28,451 nt of DNA from Bacillota bacterium (GCA_023415475.1 JAEZKL010000101.1:1-28451), one strand, 5' to 3'. Numbered from the stretch's first letter, positions 6,908-16,532 are shown. Notes: generated from the sequence alone by a model not told the origin. Numbers and translations are program-made.

Positions 6908-9900
6908 ATGATTATTAATAATAGATTAGGTATCGATATCGGATCGACTACAGTGAAAATCGTGATCATTAATGAAGCAGGCGAATTACTGTTTTCCGAT
7001 TATGAGCGCCATTTTGCAAATATACAGGAGACTCTTGCCGGCTTGGTAAAGAAAGCACAGGATACACTCGGCAATTTAAGTGTATCACCGGTAATAACCG
7101 GATCCGGCGGATTAACTATATCAAAGCATTTAGATATTCCTTTTATCCAGGAGGTAGTCGCGGTTTCTACCTCGCTGCAAGACTATGCCCCTCAGACCGA
7201 TGTAGCGATCGAGCTTGGCGGTGAGGATGCAAAGATCATCTATTTCACGAATGGGATAGAGCAACGCATGAATGGTATCTGTGCCGGTGGTACAGGTTCT
7301 TTTATTGACCAGATGGCAAGCTTACTAAAAACCGATGCCTCCGGTCTGAACGAATATGCGAAGAATTATCAGGCAATCTATCCGATCGCAGCCAGATGTG
7401 GTGTTTTCGCTAAGACGGATATTCAGCCTTTAATTAATGAAGGTGCTACAAAACCGGATCTTTCTGCTTCCATCTTTCAAGCCGTGGTTAACCAGACCAT
7501 CAGCGGCCTGGCCTGTGGCAAGCCAATCCGCGGTAATGTTGCATTTTTAGGAGGTCCTCTGCATTTCCTGAGTGAACTTAAGAATGCCTTTATCCGTACC
7601 CTTAACCTGACTGAGGATCAGGTAATTGCTCCAATCCATTCCCATCTGTTTGCAGCGATTGGAGCCGCGATGAATTGCAAACCCGATGTCAATAAAGAGC
7701 TGACATATCTTTACGAGCTCTTATCTAAGGGCATCAAGATGGATTTTGAAGTCAACCGAATGACACCTCTGTTCAAGAATGAAGCGGAATATGAGGAATT
7801 TAAGGATAGACACTCTATACATACTGTTAAAAAGGGGAATTTGAAGGATTATGAAGGTAATTGCTTCCTAGGCATTGATGCCGGCTCTACCACAACAAAG
7901 GTAGCTCTGGTGGGTGAGGATGGCTCCCTCCTCTATTCCTTCTACAGTAATAATAACGGAAGTCCTCTTAAGACTACTATTCGTGGGATCAAAGAGATCT
8001 TTGAACTGCTGCCCGGGAAAGCAAAGATTGTACGCTCCTGCTCCACCGGTTATGGTGAAGCTTTAATTAAGGCCGCACTGATGCTGGATGAGGGTGAGGT
8101 TGAGACCGTTGCCCATTATCATGCTGCTGCCTTCTTCGAACCTCAGGTAGACTGCATTTTGGATATCGGCGGTCAGGATATGAAATGCATTAAGATAAGA
8201 AATAATACTGTCGACAACGTGCTGCTGAATGAAGCCTGCTCCTCCGGCTGCGGTTCCTTTATTGAGACCTTTGCTAAGTCTTTAAATTACGAAATTGAAG
8301 ACTTTGCTAAGGTTGCTTTATTCGCACAAAATCCCATTGATCTGGGAACCCGTTGTACCGTATTTATGAACTCTAAGGTAAAGCAGGCACAGAAGGAGGG
8401 AGCAACCGTAGCTGATATCTCTGCCGGCCTTGCTTACTCCGTTATTAAGAATGCTTTATATAAGGTAATTAAGATCACCAACCCGAAGGACCTGGGAACG
8501 AAGATGGTGGTTCAGGGTGGTACCTTCTATAATGATGCGGTTCTTCGAAGCTTCGAGACCATCTCCGGCTGTCAGGCTGTCAGACCGGATATTGCAGGTA
8601 TCATGGGTGCCTTCGGGGCTGCATTGATAGCCAGAGAGCATTATGAAGGGGAAGACAGCTCCATGCTCTCGATTGACGAGATCATAGAGTTGAAATTCGA
8701 TACTGCTCTGGCACGCTGTAAACGTTGTACCAACAGCTGCCTCCTTACCATCAACAAATTCACCGGTGGCAGACAATATATCACCGGTAACCGTTGTGAG
8801 CGCGGTTTGGGCAAAGAAAAAAATGTTGATAATATCCCTAATTTATTCGAATATAAGATGGAACGCTACTTCTCCTATCCTGTTCTCTCAGAGGAAGAGG
8901 CAAAGCGAGGTGTTGTCGGAATTCCAAGAGTACTCAATCTGTATGAGAATTATCCCTTCTGGCATACCTTCTTTACAAAGCTTGGTTACCGAGTAGCTCT
9001 GTCTCCTACCTCCAGTAGAAAGATATATGAGCTTGGTATCGAATCGATCCCCAGCGAGTCCGAATGCTATCCGGCAAAGCTGGCCCATGGACATATCAAG
9101 TGGCTGATTGATCAGGGTATTAAGTATATCTTCTATCCCAGTATTCCCTATGAACGTAAAGAGGTGGAGGGAGTAGGCAATCATTATAATTGTCCGATTG
9201 TAACCTCCTATCCGGAGAATATTAAGAACAACGTGGAGGAGCTTAAGGATTCTTCCATCGATTTTGATAATCCCTTCCTTTCCTTTGAAAGCGAAGAAAT
9301 CTTAACCACCAGGCTGATTGAAATATTCAAAGAGAAGGGCATACCTGCGGGTGAGGTTAAGGCAGCCGCAGCCTCTGCCTGGGCAGAGTTAATGACAGCC
9401 AGAGAGGATATGAGGAAGAAAGGCGAGGAAACCATGGCGTATCTTCGTGCTTCAGGACGCAAGGGTATCGTACTGGCAGGCCGTCCTTACCATATCGACC
9501 CTGAGATTCATCACGGTATTCCGGAGCTGATTAACTCCTACGGTGTTGCCGTATTAACAGAGGATTCTATCTCTCATCTCGGAGAGATTGACCGCCCTAC
9601 CATCGTAATTGACCAGTGGATGTATCACTCCAGGCTATATGCCGCAGCTTCCTTTGTCCGGACACAGCCTAATCTGGAATTGATTCAGCTCAATTCCTTC
9701 GGCTGTGGTCTCGATGCGGTTACTACCGATCAGGTCAATGATATTCTCACGAAATCAGGTAAGATCTATACTGTGCTTAAGATTGATGAGGTAAATAACC
9801 TTGGTGCGGCAAGAATTCGTATTCGTTCCCTGTTATCTGCCGTTCGTGAGCGTGAAGCTAAGAATATGAAAACAACGGTAACCTCCGCAGCTCATCATAG

Positions 9901-11137
9901 AGTAATTTTCACTGAGGAGATGAAGGAGTCTTATACTATTTTGGCTCCACAGATGTCACCGATCCACTTCGACCTCTTGGAACCGGCTCTTCGAAGCGGC
10001 GGATATAAAGTCGTTGTCCTTCCGAATGACAACCGTCGTTCCATCGACGTAGGTCTGCAATATGTCAATAATGATGCCTGCTTCCCGTCACTGATGGTGG
10101 TAGGACAGATTATGGATGCTTTGTTATCAGGAAAATATGACTTAAATAAAGTAGCTGTTATGATTACACAGACCGGTGGCGGTTGCCGTGCTACGAATTA
10201 CATCGGATTTATCCGTCGTGCTCTGGAGAAGGCAGGTATGTCTCAGATTCCGGTAATCTCTCTGAGCGCTTCCGGCTTAGAGAAGAACCCGGGACTGAAA
10301 ATCACTCCAAAGCTATTGATTACCGCGATGCAATCCCTCGTTTACGGAGATGTTTTTATGAGAGTTCTGTATCGAACCAGACCCTATGAGAAGATCCCCG
10401 GTTCTGCCAACGCACTACACCTGAAGTGGCGCAACATCTGTATTAAGAGCCTCGAAAGCGGGAAATGGAATGAATACAAGCGTAATCTTCGCGGCATCAT
10501 CAGAGAATTTGATAACCTGCCTCTGGATGAGACTGTTAAGAAGCCCAGAGTCGGTATCGTAGGCGAGATCTTAGTTAAGTTCCTACCCTCAGCCAATAAT
10601 TATTTGGTAGAATTATTGGAGGCAGAAGGTGCAGAGGCTGTCGTACCGGATCTCTTGGATTTCTTAATGTACAGTTCTTATAACAATAATTTTAAAGCTA
10701 GGTACTTGGGTAAGAAGAAAGCCAGCGCAAGAATTGGCAATCTGATTATTTGGGCATTAGAGCAGATTCGTGGGACTGCCAAAAGGGAATTGGCAAGAAG
10801 CAAACGCTTTACTCCCCCTGCACCGATTAAAAAGCTGGCCGGGTATGCTGAGCCTGTTGTATCTATCGGTAATCAGACCGGAGAAGGTTGGTTTTTAACA
10901 GGTGAGATGCTTGAGCTGATCCATTCCGGAGTAAAGAATATTGTTTGTACTCAGCCTTTCGCCTGTCTACCGAACCATATTGTCGGTAAGGGTGTTATCA
11001 AAGAGCTTCGCAGGCAGCATCCGGAAGCAAACATTGTGGCCGTGGATTACGATCCCGGTGCCAGTGAGGTTAACCAGCTCAATCGTATTAAGCTGATGCT
11101 GGCAACTGCAGTTAAGAATATGAATAAAGCGAATTAG
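6908..11137 (+). CDS. Two-headed 2-hydroxyacyl-CoA dehydratase-type activase with DUF2229 and dehydratase-like C-terminus
   Basis: A 1409-residue fusion of the BadF/BadG/BcrA/HgdC ATPase family, enzymes that use ATP to push a low-potential electron from a [4Fe-4S] cluster into an iron-sulfur partner. Two ASKHA ATPase domains occur in tandem, each opening with a phosphate-binding GIDxGSTTxK (about residues 8 and 322). Each carries two Cys 39 residues apart: Cys125/Cys164 (NGICAGGTGSF, AARCGVF) and Cys444/Cys483 (NEACSSGCGSF, TRCTVF). This is the spacing of the cluster-binding pair in HgdC. A Cys-x2-Cys region near 600 is followed by DUF2229 and a C-terminal part with Cys motifs such as SECYPAKLAHGH, FGCGLDAV, NDACFPSL and GGGCRATNY. 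The start is fixed by AGGAG nine bases upstream. No separate dehydratase gene is nearby; the substrate is unknown. Confidence 0.88.
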   Translation: MIINNRLGIDIGSTTVKIVIINEAGELLFSDYERHFANIQETLAGLVKKAQDTLGNLSVSPVITGSGGLTISKHLDIPFIQEVVAVSTSLQDYAPQTDVAIELGGEDAKIIYFTNGIEQRMNGICAGGTGSFIDQMASLLKTDASGLNEYAKNYQAIYPIAARCGVFAKTDIQPLINEGATKPDLSASIFQAVVNQTISGLACGKPIRGNVAFLGGPLHFLSELKNAFIRTLNLTEDQVIAPIHSHLFAAIGAAMNCKPDVNKELTYLYELLSKGIKMDFEVNRMTPLFKNEAEYEEFKDRHSIHTVKKGNLKDYEGNCFLGIDAGSTTTKVALVGEDGSLLYSFYSNNNGSPLKTTIRGIKEIFELLPGKAKIVRSCSTGYGEALIKAALMLDEGEVETVAHYHAAAFFEPQVDCILDIGGQDMKCIKIRNNTVDNVLLNEACSSGCGSFIETFAKSLNYEIEDFAKVALFAQNPIDLGTRCTVFMNSKVKQAQKEGATVADISAGLAYSVIKNALYKVIKITNPKDLGTKMVVQGGTFYNDAVLRSFETISGCQAVRPDIAGIMGAFGAALIAREHYEGEDSSMLSIDEIIELKFDTALARCKRCTNSCLLTINKFTGGRQYITGNRCERGLGKEKNVDNIPNLFEYKMERYFSYPVLSEEEAKRGVVGIPRVLNLYENYPFWHTFFTKLGYRVALSPTSSRKIYELGIESIPSESECYPAKLAHGHIKWLIDQGIKYIFYPSIPYERKEVEGVGNHYNCPIVTSYPENIKNNVEELKDSSIDFDNPFLSFESEEILTTRLIEIFKEKGIPAGEVKAAAASAWAELMTAREDMRKKGEETMAYLRASGRKGIVLAGRPYHIDPEIHHGIPELINSYGVAVLTEDSISHLGEIDRPTIVIDQWMYHSRLYAAASFVRTQPNLELIQLNSFGCGLDAVTTDQVNDILTKSGKIYTVLKIDEVNNLGAARIRIRSLLSAVREREAKNMKTTVTSAAHHRVIFTEEMKESYTILAPQMSPIHFDLLEPALRSGGYKVVVLPNDNRRSIDVGLQYVNNDACFPSLMVVGQIMDALLSGKYDLNKVAVMITQTGGGCRATNYIGFIRRALEKAGMSQIPVISLSASGLEKNPGLKITPKLLITAMQSLVYGDVFMRVLYRTRPYEKIPGSANALHLKWRNICIKSLESGKWNEYKRNLRGIIREFDNLPLDETVKKPRVGIVGEILVKFLPSANNYLVELLEAEGAEAVVPDLLDFLMYSSYNNNFKARYLGKKKASARIGNLIIWALEQIRGTAKRELARSKRFTPPAPIKKLAGYAEPVVSIGNQTGEGWFLTGEMLELIHSGVKNIVCTQPFACLPNHIVGKGVIKELRRQHPEANIVAVDYDPGASEVNQLNRIKLMLATAVKNMNKAN

Positions 11138-11170
11138 GGGAAAGTTAATGGAAGGGAAAGGAGTATTATT

Positions 11171-12175
11171 ATGTTTAAGAACAGAGAAGGTAAAGTTCGA
11201 TCAGGCTGGAAAATTGCTGCTGTCCTGGCTATTTTTTATGGTAGTGTTTTGATAATATCCATGGTTATCGGCATAATAGTATCAGGAATGCTAATGGCAT
11301 CAGGTGATCTGCAGGCCGGTGCAACCGCATTATCGTATACCTATACGGAGCGTGGTCAGAAGATTATGGAAAATGTTAATATGATAATGATGTTCATACA
11401 GGAAGTAATCACTATCATATTACCAATTCTGGCCTGGAAAATATCTACCAAGCGTAAGCTGTCCGATATGGGCTTTACTCCGCTTAAGTCAGATTACAAA
11501 GAGCTGTTTGCAGGTTTGATTCTTGGAATCGTATCTATTTGTATTGTATTTGCTGCTATCATTTTATCCGGTCATGCAGAGGTTGCTACCTGGAAGCCGC
11601 ATTTTGCAGTATCACAGCTAGTGTACTTATTAATGTTCATTATGGTTGGCTTTGCCGAAGAATTGCTCAGTCGTGGCTATATCATGTCGGTATTAAGACA
11701 GACGAAAAGTATAGCAGCCATTATGATCATACCCAGTGTTATTTTTGCTTTATTACATAGCTTAAATTCCGGTATCGGTGTTGTTCCCTACATCAATCTT
11801 ACTCTGGTAGGTGTGTTATTTTCTTATATGTACCTAAAATCGGGCAACATCTGGATGCCGATCGGATATCATATCACCTGGAACTATTTCCAGGGCAATG
11901 TATTCGGATTTAAGGTAAGCGGAACTGAGGTGGAGGGAATGTTATTAACCTCAAATACAAAAGACAGTATTCTGAACGGCGGTGCCTTCGGCCCTGAGGG
12001 CGGTTTATTCGTAACAGTAGTTTTGTTGATCGGTTTTGTAGTTGTCAATCTATACTATAGAAACAAGAAGTTTGATTTTCTCTCTATGGATCCGCTTCCG
12101 GTAACAGAACCCCTGATGGATCAACCGGTCACTGCAGAAGACGTTAATCAGACATTCGGGAACGATGTCCAATAG
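11171..12175 (+). CDS. CPBP-family (CAAX/Abi) intramembrane glutamic protease
   Basis: A 334-residue polytopic membrane protein with about eight hydrophobic segments. The CPBP active-site motifs are present: E163-E164-x3-R168 (AEELLSRGY), the F-x3-H motif FALLH with His196, and His234-x3-Asn238 (GYHITWNYF). Family members are membrane-embedded proteases or peptide-maturation/immunity factors; the substrate is not predictable here. The N-terminus is short and basic (FKNREGKVRSGWK), consistent with the inside. The C-terminus is a soluble acidic tail after the last helix (about 292-334). The ribosome site AAAGGAG is seven bases upstream. It starts 33 bases after the activase stop and shares its transcript. 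The pairing may be functional or incidental. Confidence 0.9.
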   Translation: MFKNREGKVRSGWKIAAVLAIFYGSVLIISMVIGIIVSGMLMASGDLQAGATALSYTYTERGQKIMENVNMIMMFIQEVITIILPILAWKISTKRKLSDMGFTPLKSDYKELFAGLILGIVSICIVFAAIILSGHAEVATWKPHFAVSQLVYLLMFIMVGFAEELLSRGYIMSVLRQTKSIAAIMIIPSVIFALLHSLNSGIGVVPYINLTLVGVLFSYMYLKSGNIWMPIGYHITWNYFQGNVFGFKVSGTEVEGMLLTSNTKDSILNGGAFGPEGGLFVTVVLLIGFVVVNLYYRNKKFDFLSMDPLPVTEPLMDQPVTAEDVNQTFGNDVQ

Positions 12176-12188
12176 TTTCATTTTTTGA

Positions 12189-12238
12189 GTGCATCAAGGT
12201 ATGCGAGAGGTCGCTTCCATACCTTGATGCACCCTTTT
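12189..12238 (+). terminator. Rho-independent terminator, perfect 15-bp stem
   Basis: GTGCATCAAGGTATG (12189-12203) and CATACCTTGATGCAC (12218-12232) pair perfectly around a 14-base loop, followed by CCTTTTAT. It ends the activase-CPBP transcript. On the minus strand no T-tract follows, so it is probably one-directional. Confidence 0.85.
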
Positions 12239-12360
12239 ATACTCCTGATTCATGAAAAGTCTGCAAAGCTGAATTTCCCGAATTTATGGCTAATAAAGTC
12301 TATAATGCTTAATATCTTAATAATGATCAATGAAATTCTGAAACGCTGAATATCTTAAAT

Positions 12361-13860
12361 CTAATCATAATAATCATCCTCTTCTTCGTCTTCATCAAAT
12401 TCATCCCTCAGGTTATGCCTTATATTTTTCATGTTTTTATCCTTCTTCAGCACGGTAAGCTCCTCGGAGATCTCCTGCGAATAGGGGGCATTCAATCTGC
12501 GGTGATGCAGCCTTTCCATCCCCTTTGATTCCCTTTCTCTTCCTGTGATCCACAAGATGAAATAAATACCGGTAAATAGGACTGTCATAACGATACCGGC
12601 AATTAAGCCCGAACCTTGACCCGAAATAAAAGGCATACTAATAATGACAACAATTGTTCCGATTAAGGCAATCCATGAGGTATAAGGATATCCGGGCATC
12701 TGACATTTCCCCTCCGGAGGGCATCCATTACATTTACGGAAACGGATATGAGTTGCCAGAATAGCAGCATAGGTTAGTAAAGTAGCAAAACCGCCTGCGC
12801 TAATCAAGAAAAGATATATTCTCGGGAAGAATAAACCTGCTCCCAAACCAGCCAACATAGCAAATCCGGAAAACAGGATACCACGAAACGGAATATCCGT
12901 CTTCTCCTTCAACCATTTTGGAGCATGGCCTTCTTCCGCGACAGAGCGCATCATTCTGCCAAGTCCAAACATGGAGCCCAACATAGTTGACAATATTGCG
13001 GTCACCAGAATAAAATTTATGACGTTTCCGGCCCACCCCATCCCCCATCGGCTGAGTGCTGCAATCATTGGACTCACATCCTCTGTTAGGGAAGCGGTTG
13101 GTATTAAAGGCAGTAGGACCAAGGTTGATATAATATATAGGCCTACTAAAGCAACCACCGTATAAGTGATTGCCTTAGGGATCGTCTTATTCGGATTCTC
13201 TGACTCTGAGGCTGCCAGACCTATAATCTCGAAGCCTGCATAAGAGAAGATAACAATCAGCATGCTTCCGGGAATACTGCGTAATCCACCTGGCATTAAA
13301 GGCTCTCTGGCTACCTCACCAAGTCCGATCGCATTGACTCCTCGAATTAATCCTGCTATCAACAGGATTCCGATAACGATAAATGCGATAATTGCAAATA
13401 CTTTGACAATGGACAGACTGCTCTCCAATTTACTCAATTTATCCGCACCTAACAGATTCACTAAGGTTACTCCAATGATAATTGCACTACCCAGTATTGG
13501 TATCGAAATATTCGGTATCCATTCCCTTACAAGAATCGATACGGCTGTCGCTTCACTGGACATAGCCAGTACCATTCCGGTCCAATATACCCAGCCTACG
13601 ACAAAGCCTGCTCCGGGTCCAAAAACTTGTGCCGTAAACGTGTAGAAGGAGCCGGAATTCGGATTGGCCACTGTCATTTCCGATAAGGCATATAGGATAA
13701 AATAAATGAGTATTCCGCCCAATATAAAGGATATTATTATTGCCGGCCCTGCCGCCTGTATCGCTACTGCTGATCCAAGGAAGAAGGAACCACCGATTAC
13801 GCAGCCTATTGCCATCATTGTCAGCTGCCACGCTGATAACCCTTTCTCATGCTTCTTCAT
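12361..13860 (-). CDS. APC-superfamily amino acid permease
   Basis: A 499-residue transporter with about twelve membrane helices, taking up or exchanging amino acids. The N-terminal LSAWQLTMMAIGCVIGGSFFLG carries the unwound-helix substrate motif of the family (IGxxIGxxFF), and FSYAGFEIIGLAASESENP (205-223) is the conserved helix-6 signature. Oddities are a Cys-rich cytoplasmic loop, FRKCNGCPPEGKCQM (Cys377, 380, 386), and a very acidic C-terminal tail (DEFDEDEEEDDYYD). The ribosome site is GGAGG, eight bases from the ATG. It is a single gene downstream of ilvBN on the same strand; a role in branched-chain amino acid uptake is possible but not shown. The specificity is unassigned. Confidence 0.9.
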   Translation of the reverse strand: MKKHEKGLSAWQLTMMAIGCVIGGSFFLGSAVAIQAAGPAIIISFILGGILIYFILYALSEMTVANPNSGSFYTFTAQVFGPGAGFVVGWVYWTGMVLAMSSEATAVSILVREWIPNISIPILGSAIIIGVTLVNLLGADKLSKLESSLSIVKVFAIIAFIVIGILLIAGLIRGVNAIGLGEVAREPLMPGGLRSIPGSMLIVIFSYAGFEIIGLAASESENPNKTIPKAITYTVVALVGLYIISTLVLLPLIPTASLTEDVSPMIAALSRWGMGWAGNVINFILVTAILSTMLGSMFGLGRMMRSVAEEGHAPKWLKEKTDIPFRGILFSGFAMLAGLGAGLFFPRIYLFLISAGGFATLLTYAAILATHIRFRKCNGCPPEGKCQMPGYPYTSWIALIGTIVVIISMPFISGQGSGLIAGIVMTVLFTGIYFILWITGRERESKGMERLHHRRLNAPYSQEISEELTVLKKDKNMKNIRHNLRDEFDEDEEEDDYYD

Positions 13861-13977
13861 TATGATGTCCTCCGAAAAAATTCATCCAGTATTTCCATTA
13901 ACATAGAATATCTTCTTCCCTTTGCCAGGAACTATACCTATTATTCCATGTTTTATGAAAATTAACCGACATCCGAT

Positions 13978-14460
13978 TTATTTCTTTTCAATAGCTACAC
14001 TTCCACCGCGAACCGCTTCAATATGCCTAAATTTTTGATTCATAAGGCCGAGCAGCTCATTGTTCTTTTCTTCTGTCTGTAAAGCCTCCATTAATACATT
14101 ATTAATCCCATAATGAACAATTTTAATATGATAAACCTCAGCCATTCGAAAAGCCTCCGCCATCTCGTCTTCGGAACAGTCCTCCAGAGATAGGAGCAGA
14201 ATTTCCATTGAATAAATAGCCTGCTTTGTCAGATCAATTACTTTGATCACCTCAACGCACCGATTCAGTTGTTTTTTGATCTGTTCTAAGGTAATATCAT
14301 CACTCAGGACTCCGATTGTCATTCTGGAGACAGTTGGATCATTTGTCTTGCCTACGCTCAAGCTTTCCAGATTATAATTCTTGCCGGCAAATAAACCGGA
14401 AACCTTTGCCAGGACTCCTACATCATTTTCTACATACAAGGACAGCCATCTCTTTTTCAT
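13978..14460 (-). CDS. ilvN: Acetolactate synthase, small regulatory subunit
   Basis: Regulatory subunit that activates the IlvB catalytic subunit and confers feedback control by valine in branched-chain amino acid synthesis. At 160 residues it has the normal length. The N-terminal ACT domain (about 3-75) begins RWLSLYVENDVGVLAKVSGLF and includes the conserved NLESLSVG and SRMTIGV segments. The C-terminal half (about 80-155) forms the second, ACT-like domain. Its ATG overlaps the ilvB stop by one base (TAATG), and GGAGGG lies within the end of ilvB, so the two subunits are translationally coupled and made in proportion. Expression is under the T-box upstream of ilvB. Confidence 0.95.
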   Translation of the reverse strand: MKKRWLSLYVENDVGVLAKVSGLFAGKNYNLESLSVGKTNDPTVSRMTIGVLSDDITLEQIKKQLNRCVEVIKVIDLTKQAIYSMEILLLSLEDCSEDEMAEAFRMAEVYHIKIVHYGINNVLMEALQTEEKNNELLGLMNQKFRHIEAVRGGSVAIEKK

Positions 14461-16184
14461 TATCTTCCCTCCATAAGAATCATATCGCTAAGAGCTTTTC
14501 CACTCTGTACCATCGGAAGCACCAATTCTTTGTTGTCAATTACAAACTCAATAATGGTAGGCGTCTTTGTATTCTTCATCGCCAGCTCAAAGGCAGGACT
14601 AATCTCATGTTCATCCATAACTCGAATACCTAGAGCTCCATAGCTTTCCGCAAATTTAACAAAGTCAGGCAGATATGGAGGACACTGCTTCAAAGGATCG
14701 CTACAATTCTTAGAGCAATTTTTGCGATATCTCATACAGGTTCCAAAATACCTCTGGTCATAAAACAGCTCCTGCAATTGCCTTACCATACCTAGATATC
14801 CGTTGTTCAAAATGCAAATGATAATCGGCAGCTCATGAACTACGGCTGTGGCCATTTCTTGTAGATTCATCTGGAAGCCTCCATCCCCCGTGATACAGAT
14901 TACGGTCTTGTTCGGATGCCCCAGTTTGGCTCCGATTGCTGCCGGAAAGCCATACCCCATAGTCCCCAATCCTCCGCTGGTTATGTGGCGTTTCTTTTGC
15001 TCCATCTTTAAATATTGCATCGTCCACATCTGATTCTGACCTACGTCACTGACTACAATGGCTTCCTTCCACATTTCATTTATTAGACGAAAGATACGAT
15101 AAGGTGTTAAGCCTTTCTTTTCATTTTTAGATATTTCAATCTCCCCTGCAAGAGTGCGAACTCTTGCCAACCACCCCTCGGTATCAAGCCTGATTTCTTT
15201 TTCAAGCAGCTTTTCTACTGCCAGCTTTGCATCGGCAACAATAGGGATTTCAACAAGGATATTTCGGCTGATGCTGGCCGCATCGATGTCGATATGAATA
15301 ATCCTTGCTCCCTTGGCAAATTCACTGATCTTGCCTGTAATACGGTCATTGAACCGGGTACCGATTGAGAGCAGTACATCACATTCAGTGATTGCATTGT
15401 TTGAGGGTACATTTCCATGCATCCCCAGATTCCCTAGATATAATGGATGGTCTGAAGGGAGAATTCCTTTTCCCATCAGGGTTGTGATGACGGGGATTTG
15501 CAGCTGTTCCGTCAGTTCTTGAAACTCCTTATGTGCATTGGCAATCACCAGGCCTCCTCCCGCTAAAATGAGAGGTTTTTTTGATTGCTGCAGTAACTCG
15601 ATTGCTTTCTTCAGCTGTCCCATATGGATTCCGGAACTAGGTTTATAGCCTCTGATGTGAACACTTTCCGGATAGCTTTCCTCACCCTCCTCCAGCATGA
15701 TATCCTTCGGTAAATCAACAATTACAGGTCCTGGCTTCCCTGTCCCGGCGATATAAAAGGCTTCTTTGATAATTCTCGCCAGATCCTTACGATCCCTGAC
15801 CGCGACTCCGTATTTGCAGATGCTTCGTGTAATACCGATAATATCTACTTCCTGAAAGGCATCGTTACCGATCAGATGAGTCGGTACCTGCCCGGTAAAG
15901 CACACCAGTGGAACGCTATCATAATTGGCAGTAGCAATTCCTGTAACCAGATTCGTAGCTCCGGGGCCACTGGTTACCAGACAAACCCCTACCTTACCAG
16001 TCGCTCTGGCATAACCATCCGCCTCATGAACCAAAGCCTGCTCATGCCTTGGCAGAATCAGCTCAATATCCCTCTGCTGATATAGCTCATCAAAGATATC
16101 AACAACACATCCTCCGGGATATCCAAACAGCTTCTCGACTCCTTCTTTCTTCAACGCCTCTACAAATAATTGTGTACCCTTCAT
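14460..16184 (-). CDS. ilvB: Acetolactate synthase, large catalytic subunit, with a Cys-rich segment
   Basis: Thiamine-diphosphate enzyme that condenses two pyruvates, or pyruvate and 2-oxobutyrate, the first shared step to valine, leucine and isoleucine. The 574-residue product shows the N-terminal ThDP domain with the activating Glu in PRHEQALVHEADGYA, the central FAD-binding-type domain, and the C-terminal GDGGFQMNLQE magnesium/ThDP motif. The start is the ATG at 16182-16184 with AAGGAGG six bases upstream, not the longer frame. Unusual: between the FYDQRYF and PDFVKFAESYG blocks is a segment with four Cys in a C-x6-C-x3-C-x6-C pattern (Cys483, 490, 494, 501), a place where the enzymes I know have a short loop. 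It could bind a metal or sense redox state. Confidence 0.96.
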   Translation of the reverse strand: MKGTQLFVEALKKEGVEKLFGYPGGCVVDIFDELYQQRDIELILPRHEQALVHEADGYARATGKVGVCLVTSGPGATNLVTGIATANYDSVPLVCFTGQVPTHLIGNDAFQEVDIIGITRSICKYGVAVRDRKDLARIIKEAFYIAGTGKPGPVIVDLPKDIMLEEGEESYPESVHIRGYKPSSGIHMGQLKKAIELLQQSKKPLILAGGGLVIANAHKEFQELTEQLQIPVITTLMGKGILPSDHPLYLGNLGMHGNVPSNNAITECDVLLSIGTRFNDRITGKISEFAKGARIIHIDIDAASISRNILVEIPIVADAKLAVEKLLEKEIRLDTEGWLARVRTLAGEIEISKNEKKGLTPYRIFRLINEMWKEAIVVSDVGQNQMWTMQYLKMEQKKRHITSGGLGTMGYGFPAAIGAKLGHPNKTVICITGDGGFQMNLQEMATAVVHELPIIICILNNGYLGMVRQLQELFYDQRYFGTCMRYRKNCSKNCSDPLKQCPPYLPDFVKFAESYGALGIRVMDEHEISPAFELAMKNTKTPTIIEFVIDNKELVLPMVQSGKALSDMILMEGR

Positions 16185-16208
16185 AAACTTCCTCCTTATT
16201 TTTAACAT

Positions 16209-16532
16209 AAAAAAATCCCTAAGCTAATTTCATTAGCTTAGGGCGAATATATCATCCGTGGTACCACCTAAATTCAGAGAAAAACTCTGCACTCTGCCAG
16301 TACGGATAAACTGATACTGACAAAGAAAAGTACAGATAGTTATCGATACTGCTTTCCTTGTAACGGTAGAAATCTCCGGTGAAGTCTACTAAGGATTAAC
16401 TCCCGTTCAATTCACTGCTCAAAGGCTACTTCGACACTACCTCAATGAAGATTTTCACCAGCCATCTTCTCTCTGCAAAATTGGTGAGTGTGTACTCCTC
16501 CTTGTCAATGCATTTTAGATATTGAATTATTG
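16209..16532 (-). promoter_or_regulatory. T-box riboswitch leader of ilvBN
   Basis: A tRNA-sensing leader between the promoter and ilvB. Reading the minus strand: a Stem I region with AGAGAGAAGATGGCTGGTG typical of the distal part; a CAGAG/CTCTG Stem III hairpin; the T-box core AGGTGGTACCACGG (16256-16269); then the terminator CCCTAAGCTAAT/ATTAGCTTAGGG (16217-16243) followed by a T-run. CCCTAA is shared by the antiterminator, which pairs it with TTAGG, and by the terminator, so the two are exclusive. The TGGT bulge fits a tRNA ending ACCA, as Val, Ile and Leu tRNAs do. The specifier is probably in CGAAGTAGCC; GTA (Val) is my tentative reading. Uncharged tRNA should switch ilvBN on. Confidence 0.92.

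Noticed and set aside
8456..10596. Several minus-strand open frames inside the activase gene
   Set aside because: They lie opposite a strongly supported long gene, lack ribosome sites and family signatures; antisense shadows.
12270..12360. Repeated AATATCTTAA words downstream of the CPBP gene
   Set aside because: Only two or three short A/T-rich copies with irregular spacing; not enough to call a direct-repeat array or operator.
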